From: Borrelia coriaceae
Lineage (GTDB): Bacteria; Spirochaetota; Spirochaetia; Borreliales; Borreliaceae
NCBI RefSeq assembly: GCF_023035295.1
Contig: NZ_CP075076.1
Coordinates: 496,001-560,000, forward strand
Reading direction: 5' to 3'
DNA: 64,000 nt
In this document: positions 57,313 through 64,000 of the stretch, in pieces
Layout: each line of letters begins with the position of its first letter
How positions within the stretch are numbered: the stretch's first letter is position 1
Made by a program: the position numbers and the translations under genes
The notes under the pieces: generated by a model
The model's input: only the letters and a program-made list of their open reading frames with translations
Told to the model about the DNA's origin: nothing
The model's database searches: none

Positions 57313-57659
57313 TTTTCTTCCATTTCACAATTTCCTTTAAATAGTGCTCCTGAGTCTATGAAGAGTTCTTTTGTTTTGATATTACCGATTAATTTTCCGG
57401 TTTTGTAAATTTTTATTGTCTCTAGAGCTTCTATATTGCCTTTTATTGTTCCGTAATTTAGGAAATTGTTACATTTAATTTCTGCTTCTACATTAGCCTT
57501 TTCTCTTAGGTATATTGAACTTGTGGAATTTATGATTCCTTTAAGCGCTCCTTCAATAATTATGGGCTTACTACTTTCTATGTATCCTTCAAATTCAAAA
57601 TTATCTTTTATAACATTATGTGTGTTGCTTTCTTCAAGTTCTAGGGTATCTATACTCAA
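57309..57659 (-). CDS. Bactofilin family cytoskeletal protein
   Basis: Bactofilins polymerise into filaments from a right-handed beta-helix without nucleotide. This 116-residue protein shows the regular six-residue hydrophobic rhythm (FEGYIESSKPIIIEGALKG, then VEAEIKCNNFLNYGTIKGNI, IKIYKTGKLIGNI) flanked by short disordered ends. Start is TTG 57659, five bases after AGGAG, and the Shine-Dalgarno directly abuts a long inverted repeat. Spirochaete bactofilins have been linked to cell shape; that link here is inferred. Confidence 0.85.
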   Translation of the reverse strand: MSIDTLELEESNTHNVIKDNFEFEGYIESSKPIIIEGALKGIINSTSSIYLREKANVEAEIKCNNFLNYGTIKGNIEALETIKIYKTGKLIGNIKTKELFIDSGALFKGNCEMEEK

Positions 57660-57669
57660 TTTGACTCCT

Positions 57670-57702
57670 AAAAATGAATGCTTAATTTAAGCATTCATTT
57701 TT
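57670..57702 (-). terminator. Long inverted repeat between BI-1 gene and bactofilin gene
   Basis: A perfect 16-base inverted repeat (57670-57685 and 57687-57702, one base between) includes AATGAATGCTTAA and its inverse; in RNA the central TTAATTTAA would form the loop, leaving roughly 12 pairs. On the minus strand the stem ends in TTTTTA, then at once AGGAG of bactofilin. It can act as a terminator for fusA-BI-1 or as a hairpin masking the bactofilin ribosome site. Confidence 0.6.
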
Positions 57703-57732
57703 ATTTTAATGTTAGCTTAAGTATTTTGGATT

Positions 57733-58428
57733 CTAATCTCTTCTTTCTCCTAAAAACCTTAGTAAATACAGGAATAAATTTATGAAATCTAGGTAAAGCT
57801 TTAAAGATGCTACAACGGCTATTCTACTTTTAATTTCAGTACTATCTTCTAGTATTCTATTCATTTTAGAAATATTTTGAACGTCATAAGCTGTTAAACC
57901 TGTAAATAATATGACGCCTAAAATTGAGATTAAGAAATTGAGCCCTGAACTTCTAAAAAATATATTAAAAATAGATGCAATGATGATTCCCCATAATCCC
58001 ATGATAAAGTAGCTTCCCATTTTTGTAAGATCTGTGCTTGTTGTGTATCCGTAAAAGGACATTGCAAGAAAAGTTAGAGAGGTGATTCCAAACGTATAGA
58101 ATATTGAACCTTGGGTATATATCATAAATATGGAAGATAATGTTATTCCTGTTAAGGCTGAGTATCCTAAAAAAAGTGCTGTTGCTGTACCGCTTGATAT
58201 TTTCTCGATTGCTCCACTTATTGCATAAACAAGTCCAAACTGTACAAGTAGCATTGCTATGTATGACATTGGATTTGAGAATACCATGGCTCGCATTATC
58301 GGATTTTCAGATGTTGTGTATGCAAATATTGCAGATATTAAAAGGCCAATTGCCATTAATCCAAACACTTGAGCCAAAAATTTATTTTTTATCTTTATTT
58401 CTTGTTTATCTTGCGTTAATTCAAACAT
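57733..58428 (-). CDS. Bax inhibitor-1 (YccA/YbhL) family membrane protein
   Basis: The 231 residues contain seven hydrophobic helices, the BI-1 layout, with the family's conserved spots GLAMS-like AMSFYGYTTSTDLTKMG, LTAYDVQNI and the C-terminal LKLYLDFINLFLYLLRFLG. Eukaryotic and bacterial members are proton-gated calcium leak channels or modulators of FtsH; either could apply. AAGGAGG lies in the gap of 12 bases after fusA, so it is in the EF-G transcript. Confidence 0.9.
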   Translation of the reverse strand: MFELTQDKQEIKIKNKFLAQVFGLMAIGLLISAIFAYTTSENPIMRAMVFSNPMSYIAMLLVQFGLVYAISGAIEKISSGTATALFLGYSALTGITLSSIFMIYTQGSIFYTFGITSLTFLAMSFYGYTTSTDLTKMGSYFIMGLWGIIIASIFNIFFRSSGLNFLISILGVILFTGLTAYDVQNISKMNRILEDSTEIKSRIAVVASLKLYLDFINLFLYLLRFLGERRD

Positions 58429-58440
58429 AATGATTCCTCC

Positions 58441-60516
58441 TTATTTTTGTTCGTTAAATTTTTTACATAATTCATTAAATGTTACGCTTGGCACTTTACC
58501 ATATCTTAAGAATTCCATTGAAAATTCAGCTTTTCCTTGGGTGGCAGATCGTAAAACGGTTGAAAAACCAAACATTTCGCTTAAAGGTACTTCAGCTTCA
58601 ACTTTTGAGAAAGTGCCCTCTTCAACGGAGCCCAGAATGATTCCTCTTCTTTGATTTAAAAGACCAAACATATTGCCTTGGAATTCAGTTGGGCCTTCGA
58701 GAGTTACTTTCATTATTGGTTCGAGTATTGTGGGGTTAGCCTTATTATAAGCTTCTCTAAATGCTCCAATTGCTGCAAGTTGGAATGCAATGTCTGATGA
58801 ATCAACAATATGATATTGACCGTCATTGATTGTAACCTTAATTCCGACAATTGGGAAACCGATCAAAGTGCCTTTTTCCATGGCCTTTTGGAACCCTTTG
58901 TCACATGATGGAATGTATTCTGTTGGAATGACTCCACCTTTGATGAGATTTACAAATTCATAAGTTTGTTCTTCTGTATCAAGTGGTTCTATAAATCCTG
59001 CAACTCTTCCAAATTGACCTGCACCCCCTGATTGCTTTTTATGAGTATAATTAAATTCTGCTTTGCTTGTAATGGTTTCTCTGTATGCTACTTGAGGCAT
59101 TCCTGTTTCAACTTCTGCTTTAAATTCTCTTTTCATTCTTTCAATGTAAACTTCTAAGTGTAGCTCACCCATTCCTTGTATGATTGTTTCTTTCGATTCG
59201 GTATCTATGTAAGTTTTAAATGTAGGATCTTCTTTAGTAAACCTTCCAAGAGCTTTTGCCATATTGTCAGCTGATTTTTTATCTTTAGGTTTTATTGATA
59301 AAGATATTACTGGTTCTGGAATGTACATTGATGTCATTGAATAGTTAATCGAAGGATCACAAAATGTATCGCCTGATGCGCATTCTATTCCAAATAGTGC
59401 GACAATATCTCCACTGCCTCCAGATTCAATGTCTTCGGTGTTATTTGCATGCATTCTAATAAGTCTACCGACTTTGAACTTTTTAGAATTTCTTGAATTT
59501 ATTAGTTCTTGTCCTTTTTTTAAAATTCCTTGATATATTCTGACATAAGTTAATTGCCCGTATTGTCCATCTTCTAGTTTAAAAGCCAGTGCTACAGTTG
59601 GTAAAGTGTCATCGGTTTTGAGTTCAATTTCTTTTTCTTTGTCGTTTAAATCAAGTGCCACATTTTTGATGTCATGGGGAGAAGGCAAGAATCTAGTTAC
59701 AGCATCAAGTAAGAGTTGAACACCTTTATTTTTGTAAGCAGAACCCATGAATACGGGACAAAGTTTTAAAGCTAAAGTGCCTGTTCTGATGGCATCGTAT
59801 ATTGTCTTTACAGCTACATCTTGCCCTTCCATATGAAGTTCCATAAGTTCATCATTAAAATCAGACAAGGCATCAAGCATTATTTTTCGCTTTTCTTCAG
59901 CTTCATTGATTAGCTCATCAGGAATTTCCTTTTCTATAATTTCTGTTCCATCTTTACCTTCAAAGTAATAGGCTTTCATCAAAACAAGATCTACAATTCC
60001 TACATGTTTATCTTCAAGTCCTATTGGGATTTGCATTAGAACTGAGTTTAAACCAAGCTTATCTCTAAGCTGCTCTCTTACGTTATTAGGATTTGCTCCT
60101 GTTTTGTCACATTTATTTACGAAAGCAAGTCGTGGTACATTATATCTCTTTAGTTGTCTATCAACTGTAATTGATTGAGATTGAACTCCTGCAACAGAGT
60201 CAAGAACAAGTATTGCTCCGTCTAAAACTCTCAGTGAACGTTCAACCTCAATTGTGAAATCAACGTGACCCGGAGTATCAATAATATTGATTGGATGATT
60301 TTTCCATTCAACGTGAGTTGCAGCCGATGCAATTGTAATGCCTCGTTCTCTTTCAAGTTCCATTGAATCCATTGTTGCACCGACCCCATCTTTTCCCTTA
60401 ACTTCATGAATTGCATGAATTTTGTTACAATAGAAAAGAATACGTTCTGTGAGAGTTGTTTTCCCTGAATCAATGTGGGCACTAATGCCTATGTTGCGTA
60501 ATTTTTTATAGTCCAT
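58441..60516 (-). CDS. fusA: Translation elongation factor G (EF-G1, spirochaetal/mitochondrial type)
   Basis: EF-G (691 residues) moves tRNA and mRNA through the ribosome with GTP. The P loop is AHIDSGKTT (Ser where most bacteria have Ala), then the switch region [25 protein letters not shown] and NKCDKTGA. The N terminus, including [16 protein letters not shown], is strikingly like mitochondrial EF-G1. From published work, B. burgdorferi has two EF-Gs, one for translocation and one for ribosome recycling; this matches the translocation type. AGGAGGG lies about 12 bases before the ATG. Confidence 0.95.
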   Translation of the reverse strand: MDYKKLRNIGISAHIDSGKTTLTERILFYCNKIHAIHEVKGKDGVGATMDSMELERERGITIASAATHVEWKNHPINIIDTPGHVDFTIEVERSLRVLDGAILVLDSVAGVQSQSITVDRQLKRYNVPRLAFVNKCDKTGANPNNVREQLRDKLGLNSVLMQIPIGLEDKHVGIVDLVLMKAYYFEGKDGTEIIEKEIPDELINEAEEKRKIMLDALSDFNDELMELHMEGQDVAVKTIYDAIRTGTLALKLCPVFMGSAYKNKGVQLLLDAVTRFLPSPHDIKNVALDLNDKEKEIELKTDDTLPTVALAFKLEDGQYGQLTYVRIYQGILKKGQELINSRNSKKFKVGRLIRMHANNTEDIESGGSGDIVALFGIECASGDTFCDPSINYSMTSMYIPEPVISLSIKPKDKKSADNMAKALGRFTKEDPTFKTYIDTESKETIIQGMGELHLEVYIERMKREFKAEVETGMPQVAYRETITSKAEFNYTHKKQSGGAGQFGRVAGFIEPLDTEEQTYEFVNLIKGGVIPTEYIPSCDKGFQKAMEKGTLIGFPIVGIKVTINDGQYHIVDSSDIAFQLAAIGAFREAYNKANPTILEPIMKVTLEGPTEFQGNMFGLLNQRRGIILGSVEEGTFSKVEAEVPLSEMFGFSTVLRSATQGKAEFSMEFLRYGKVPSVTFNELCKKFNEQK

Positions 60517-60934
60517 GGAATATTTTCCCTCCTGAGCATGTATACTTCAACCACTAATTCCTTTGATATTTTACATGATTTTTTAAAAAAAGTCTATTTT
60601 AAACTGTTTTAGTAGATTTTGACTTTAATTTGACTTAAGAGAGTTTTATTGTTTAAGAGGTTAAGTAATGTATTATCATTGCCTTTTATTGGTATGAGAA
60701 TTTGTATTTTAACATAAACTTTTTTTATATTTTTTAATTAAATTATATTAGAAGATTCAGTTATTTATAGACTTGCTTGACTAAATTTTATTAAGCATGT
60801 ACAATTAGTTATAAGGAATATATCATTTAGTAAATTTTGATTTTATTGATTAAAAAATTTTAACATTTAATGAATTTACTCTTTCTTTACTTTATATTTT
60901 ATACTCCTAAGAATAATCATTGGAGGGTATAAGT
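60517..60934. other. Divergent non-coding region upstream of fusA
   Basis: This gap of about 418 bases between the divergent fusA and KTSC-like genes is over 80 percent AT. I see no coding character, no convincing hairpin and no repeat. TATACT at 60900-60905 could be a -10 for the plus-strand gene, with only a weak TTTACT 19 bases upstream. Confidence 0.5.
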
Positions 60935-61162
60935 TTGAATACTTTAACAATATCTCATGAATTGAGTAAAATATGTCAGGTTGATTATGATTCTGCTATG
61001 TCTGAACTTTCTGTATTTTTTAAAGACGGAAGAGCCTATAAATATTTCAAGATCGAGCCAAGGCATTTTAATATAATATCTAAGCTTGTGCAAGAGAAAA
61101 GGTCAGTTGGCAAGTATTTAACTGAGCATATATTTAACAAGTATGACCAAGAGAAGCTTTAA
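60935..61162 (+). CDS. Small KTSC-like domain protein
   Basis: The 75 residues resemble the KTSC domain found in lysyl-tRNA-synthetase-linked and phage proteins: a hydrophobic strand, VDYDSAMSELSVFFKDGRAYKYFKI and a C-terminal helix ending in VGKYLTEHIFNKY. The start is TTG 60935, seven bases after GGAGGG (60922-60927); the longer frame would put that Shine-Dalgarno inside the gene. Function unknown; it stands alone. Confidence 0.7.
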   Translation: MNTLTISHELSKICQVDYDSAMSELSVFFKDGRAYKYFKIEPRHFNIISKLVQEKRSVGKYLTEHIFNKYDQEKL

Positions 61163-61256
61163 TTTTAGTTGTTAACTTAGTTATTTAAGAAGGATTCTTA
61201 GTGTATAGGGATTCTTCTTAATTTGTTTGATTTATGCTTGAAATTATAAAATTGCG

Positions 61257-61285
61257 TTGTATTATTTGATAGTTAGAATTATAAT
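61257..61285 (+). promoter_or_regulatory. Putative promoter of the first beta-barrel gene
   Basis: TTGTAT at 61257-61262 and a perfect TATAAT at 61280-61285 are exactly 17 bases apart and lie 58 bases before ATG 61344. Confidence 0.5.
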
Positions 61286-61343
61286 TAATGTACAAAGAAA
61301 AAAGGATTATAGTTCATATATTAATTTGATGAAGGCTTAGGAT

Positions 61344-62426
61344 ATGAAAAGGTTTTTATTTATTATTTTGTTATTGTTATTGTTTTTTAACACTTCTTAT
61401 GCTAAAGTTTTATATTTTTCAGCAGGTTTTAGTACACAAATGAGTCTTGAGTCATTTTCTTTATTTAAGAAAATGACAGGTACAGTTTTGGATAAATTGT
61501 TAAGTTTTGAAGTATTTCCTATTTTAAGAAATTTTCAAAATAATTTTCTTACTCGCTTGAGTGCGTTTGAAGATAGTGCAGCTAATTTGTATGAGTCTTT
61601 TCAAAAGAATTTAAATCTTCTTGTTAAGCTTTATAATGGGCGAAACGAGTCAACTTCACCAGAAGGTAGTCAGGCTAAATCTGTTTTAGATGGTTTAGGC
61701 CCACTTTTGAATAGTACTCATGATTTAAAACAATTTTTGTTGGAATTGGGTAAGTTAAATCAAAATTTATCTCTTGAGAATTTAGATGAGGCGGGAATGA
61801 ATGTTAAGAAACTTTTGGCTCATTTAGGGGAGACAGCTAAACGTGGTCTTGAGCTAAAAGGGGCGTTATTTGAGCAATTAGGTGAATTTGGCATTAGTAG
61901 TCAAGATGATTTTTTTACATTACGTGATGAAATTATTACACCGGGGACTGTTTTAAATGATGCTTTAAGGCAAAAACTGTCACCTTTGTTTAGCACCGGT
62001 TTTCAAGGTTATTTTCAACTTGGTCTTCCTATTGCGACCAGTAATTTTTATTATGGATTCGAACTTGGATTTGGTGTAAACCTTGGAAGGATGATTATGC
62101 CTAATTTAAACCTTTTAAGGGCTTACTATCCTGTTAAGTTAGGTTTGGGAATAATGCCAAGATTATTCGTTAAATATGATATTTATTATTTGGCAGCTAC
62201 TATATTCTCAGGTTTTGGTGATAGGTCTTTAGTTGTAGATCCTATTTATGTAGGGAATTTAATTGGTAATGGCGTAGTAACTAATCCGTTTCGTGTGATT
62301 GAAACAGGTCTTAGATTGAGATTAGCATTCCTTAATTTGGAATCATCAGTATTATTTTCTATTAATGATTTCAAATATAGAGACTTAAGGGCTGGACTTG
62401 GATTTGAGATTCCAATAATTATTTAG
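61344..62426 (+). CDS. Putative outer-membrane beta-barrel protein
   Basis: No named family is recognised. The 360 residues have a signal peptide (3-20, cleavage after SYA). Residues 25-205 are helical and amphipathic with LLNSTHDLKQFLLELGKL. From about 210 the pattern is alternating beta strands with aromatic girdles (GFQGYFQLGLPIA, FYYGFELGFGVNLG, KLGLGIMPRLFVKYDIYY), finishing GLRLRLAFLNLESSVLFSI and GLGFEIPIII. The C-terminal barrel and its ending resemble those of the protein encoded at 63139. A strong terminator follows. Surface exposure is an inference. Confidence 0.7.
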   Translation: MKRFLFIILLLLLFFNTSYAKVLYFSAGFSTQMSLESFSLFKKMTGTVLDKLLSFEVFPILRNFQNNFLTRLSAFEDSAANLYESFQKNLNLLVKLYNGRNESTSPEGSQAKSVLDGLGPLLNSTHDLKQFLLELGKLNQNLSLENLDEAGMNVKKLLAHLGETAKRGLELKGALFEQLGEFGISSQDDFFTLRDEIITPGTVLNDALRQKLSPLFSTGFQGYFQLGLPIATSNFYYGFELGFGVNLGRMIMPNLNLLRAYYPVKLGLGIMPRLFVKYDIYYLAATIFSGFGDRSLVVDPIYVGNLIGNGVVTNPFRVIETGLRLRLAFLNLESSVLFSINDFKYRDLRAGLGFEIPIII

Positions 62427-62438
62427 ACATTAATTATG

Positions 62439-62465
62439 TAGACATCAATATTGAATTGATGTCTA
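62439..62465 (+). terminator. Rho-independent terminator
   Basis: TAGACATCAAT (62439-62449) pairs perfectly with ATTGATGTCTA (62455-62465) around a 5-base loop, followed by a T-rich tract to about 62490. It lies 12 bases after the stop of the beta-barrel gene. Confidence 0.75.
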
Positions 62466-62514
62466 ATTTGATTTTATAATTTTTATCTTAAGCTAATATT
62501 TGGGTTTTATTTTG

Positions 62515-63045
62515 ATGTATAAAGGATTGTTATTTCTTTTTTATTTTGTGTTATCTTGTAAAACTCTTGCTAAGGATTATTCAGCTATTTCAAATGAATA
62601 TTATAAGCTTGCCAAGTTAAATGAAGAACTTGGCAATAATAAGGCATCTGTTGCACTTTATGAGCAAGCTATTAAATTTAATTCTGATGTGAGTGATGCG
62701 TCTACTTATAATTTTGTTTTGGCTTATATCAATTTGAAGAAATATGATGATGCTGAGTCAAAGCTTGAGTCTTTATTGAAAAATGATCCAGACAATATTT
62801 TATTAATTAATTTAAAAGCTTATTTATATTTTAGAAAGGATAATTTAGAAGAGGCGTTGAAATTTTATTTAAGAACTTTAGAATTAGCCCCTGCTAATCA
62901 AGAAGCATTATTTAATATTTTTTATATTTATTATTTAAAGAAGGACATGGAAAGTGCTAAGAAGTATATCTTAAAATATAAGGAATTAAAATATTCTGTT
63001 CCTTCTAATGCAAGTGAGATAGTTTCATCTGTTTTAGAGGGTTAA
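62515..63045 (+). CDS. TPR lipoprotein
   Basis: The 176 residues open with a short lipoprotein signal (hydrophobic 5-13, lipobox FVLSC with Cys15 at MYKGLLFLFYFVLSC) and then four TPR motifs (EYYKLAKLNEELGNNKASVA, AYINLKKYDDAESKLESLL, NLKAYLYFRKDNLEEALKFY, ALFNIFYIYYLKKDMESA). I chose ATG 62515 over the TTG at 62500. It stands between two putative barrel proteins, and could be an assembly partner in the style of BamD-like TPR lipoproteins; this is only suggested by position. Confidence 0.78.
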   Translation: MYKGLLFLFYFVLSCKTLAKDYSAISNEYYKLAKLNEELGNNKASVALYEQAIKFNSDVSDASTYNFVLAYINLKKYDDAESKLESLLKNDPDNILLINLKAYLYFRKDNLEEALKFYLRTLELAPANQEALFNIFYIYYLKKDMESAKKYILKYKELKYSVPSNASEIVSSVLEG

Positions 63046-63138
63046 GGTTGAAGATTATTTTGTACAAATTTTAGTATTTTTTTGTTCCACGATCTTAATG
63101 TGTAAATTTATTTAAACATTTTGGGGGACTTAAGTGTT

Positions 63139-63771
63139 ATGCGAATAAAGATTTTATTTGTAAGTTTTTTTGTATTGCTTGTAAGCAATGTTTTCGCGGA
63201 TGTAACTTTTGAGCTTAATTTGGGTTTTGGCCTGGATTTTCCGGTTAGTACTATTTCAAATTTTTATAATACGGCTTTAGATATTGGTGAAAGACTTGAG
63301 AGTGGTGTGTCTGATTTGGAGAGAGAAAAAATTGTTAAGGATTTTGCAGATATGATTACTATTGCTAAGACCGGTTTGACTTATGGGGGAGATGCTCAGA
63401 TGGGAGCAAAATTTGATGATTTTGTTTCACTTGGTTTTGAATTTGGGCTTGATTTTAATATTTTTAGATCTGTTAATCGTAAGGGACGATTGAATGATAT
63501 CCTGTCATTCATCTTGGCTATTGAATCTAGATTTTATACGAGGTTAGATTTTTTTATTGGTGCTGTTGCATTATTTACTGGGCCTAGAGCTAATATAGCT
63601 ACAGCTGTTAAGGATTCTGTCTTAGCTGAATATGGTATTTGGGGTTGGGATCTTGGTGCAAGAGCAACATTTGCTTTTTTGGCACTTGAGGGATGTTATT
63701 GTTGGAATATTCAAAATAATAAATTTTCAGATTTTAAACTTGGTATAGGTTTTGAATTTGGAGTTGTTTAA
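63139..63771 (+). CDS. Putative outer-membrane beta-barrel protein, paralogue
   Basis: The 210 residues start with a signal peptide (4-20, cleavage after VFA) and then beta strands VTFELNLGFGLDFP, VSLGFEFGLDFNIF, RFYTRLDFFIGAVALFTG, GWDLGARATFAFLALEG and a final FKLGIGFEFGVV. The last 30 residues align with the end of the protein encoded at 61344 (LNLESSVLFSINDFKYRDLR against LALEGCYCWNIQNNKFSDFK), so the two look paralogous, this one lacking the long helical insert. I chose ATG 63139, ten bases after GGGGGA, over TTG 63121. Confidence 0.7.
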   Translation: MRIKILFVSFFVLLVSNVFADVTFELNLGFGLDFPVSTISNFYNTALDIGERLESGVSDLEREKIVKDFADMITIAKTGLTYGGDAQMGAKFDDFVSLGFEFGLDFNIFRSVNRKGRLNDILSFILAIESRFYTRLDFFIGAVALFTGPRANIATAVKDSVLAEYGIWGWDLGARATFAFLALEGCYCWNIQNNKFSDFKLGIGFEFGVV

Positions 63772-63952
63772 GTGTGTAGAGGACAAGTAAATTTTTGCGT
63801 TTTTAAGATTATTGCATTATCTAGTTTTTAATTTGCTTATGGTAAGGATTATTGTTTGAACTTGAGTGTTATCTTTTAATCTTTGTGTGAATTTATTTGT
63901 GTTGAGTTACAATGAAATAAAAGGTTTCTGTAAAGAAGTAGGGAGTTTAAAA

Positions 63953-64000
63953 TTGAGTGTGCTTATTAAGAAATCAATAGGAATTATTGCCTGTCCTGGT
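63953..64000 (+). CDS. Start of a gene running off the window
   Basis: A TTG at 63953, seven bases after GGGAG (63941-63945), opens a frame of 16 codons, MSVLIKKSIGIIACPG, cut by the window edge. Gene order in Borrelia from memory would place a ribose-phosphate pyrophosphokinase near here, but too little is visible to claim it. Confidence 0.5.
   Translation, partial: MSVLIKKSIGIIACPG

Overview
The window is a contiguous piece of a low-GC spirochaete chromosome, almost certainly Borrelia and probably a relapsing-fever-group species. The evidence is the very AT-rich codon use, the gene order (tuf, a single S10-spc-alpha ribosomal run, rny, ymdB, tlyA, der, a giant coiled-coil protein, archaeal-type pheS-pheT, trxB, then rlmB-dnaJ-dnaK-grpE on the other strand), a spirochaetal/mitochondrial-type EF-G1, lipoproteins with loose lipoboxes, and several Borrelia-type hypothetical proteins. 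The genus assignment rests on recalled gene order and protein likeness, not on a database search. No plasmid genes, prophage, insertion sequence or CRISPR array was seen.

Layout. 0.1-2.0 kb: a MATE transporter and a convergent small putative lipoprotein. 2.3-16.5 kb: tuf followed by 27 tightly packed ribosomal, secY and rpoA genes (rpsJ to rplQ), including a 37-codon rpmJ. 16.5-23.7 kb: RNase Y, YmdB phosphodiesterase, TlyA methyltransferase, a GerMN-domain protein (minus), Der GTPase, an exported protein with an NlpC/P60-like CSGF motif, and a HAD hydrolase. 23.7-30.5 kb: one 2267-residue membrane-anchored coiled-coil protein with four near-identical 33-residue repeats. 30.5-34.9 kb: PheRS subunits and thioredoxin reductase. 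34.9-39.2 kb (minus): rlmB and the grpE-dnaK-dnaJ chaperone operon. 39.3-43.2 kb: a decay zone containing a wrecked glutathione peroxidase gene, a NAD synthase whose glutaminase triad is gone, and a response-regulator/PP2C phosphatase gene split by a TGA codon and a frameshift at an A9 tract. 43.3-49.2 kb: unknown membrane proteins, type III pantothenate kinase, a TIGR02757-family protein, an exported glucosaminidase and a membrane protein with a degenerate hydrolase-like domain. 49.6-56.2 kb: PhnP-like hydrolase, exonuclease III, an exported protein, an M16 protease lipoprotein, and an HEXXH protein. 56.3-56.6 kb: three tRNA genes (Glu, Lys, Lys). 56.7-60.5 kb (minus): TPR protein, bactofilin, BI-1 family protein, EF-G. 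60.9-64 kb: a KTSC-like small protein, two related putative outer-membrane proteins flanking a TPR lipoprotein, and the first 16 codons of a gene that runs off the window.

Most of the window is core housekeeping: ribosome and RNA polymerase assembly, RNA turnover, rRNA modification, chaperones and cofactor synthesis. The new-looking biology is concentrated in the 39-43 kb decay zone and in the cell-envelope proteins of unknown function (coiled-coil giant, CSGF protein, HEXXH protein, beta-barrel pair).
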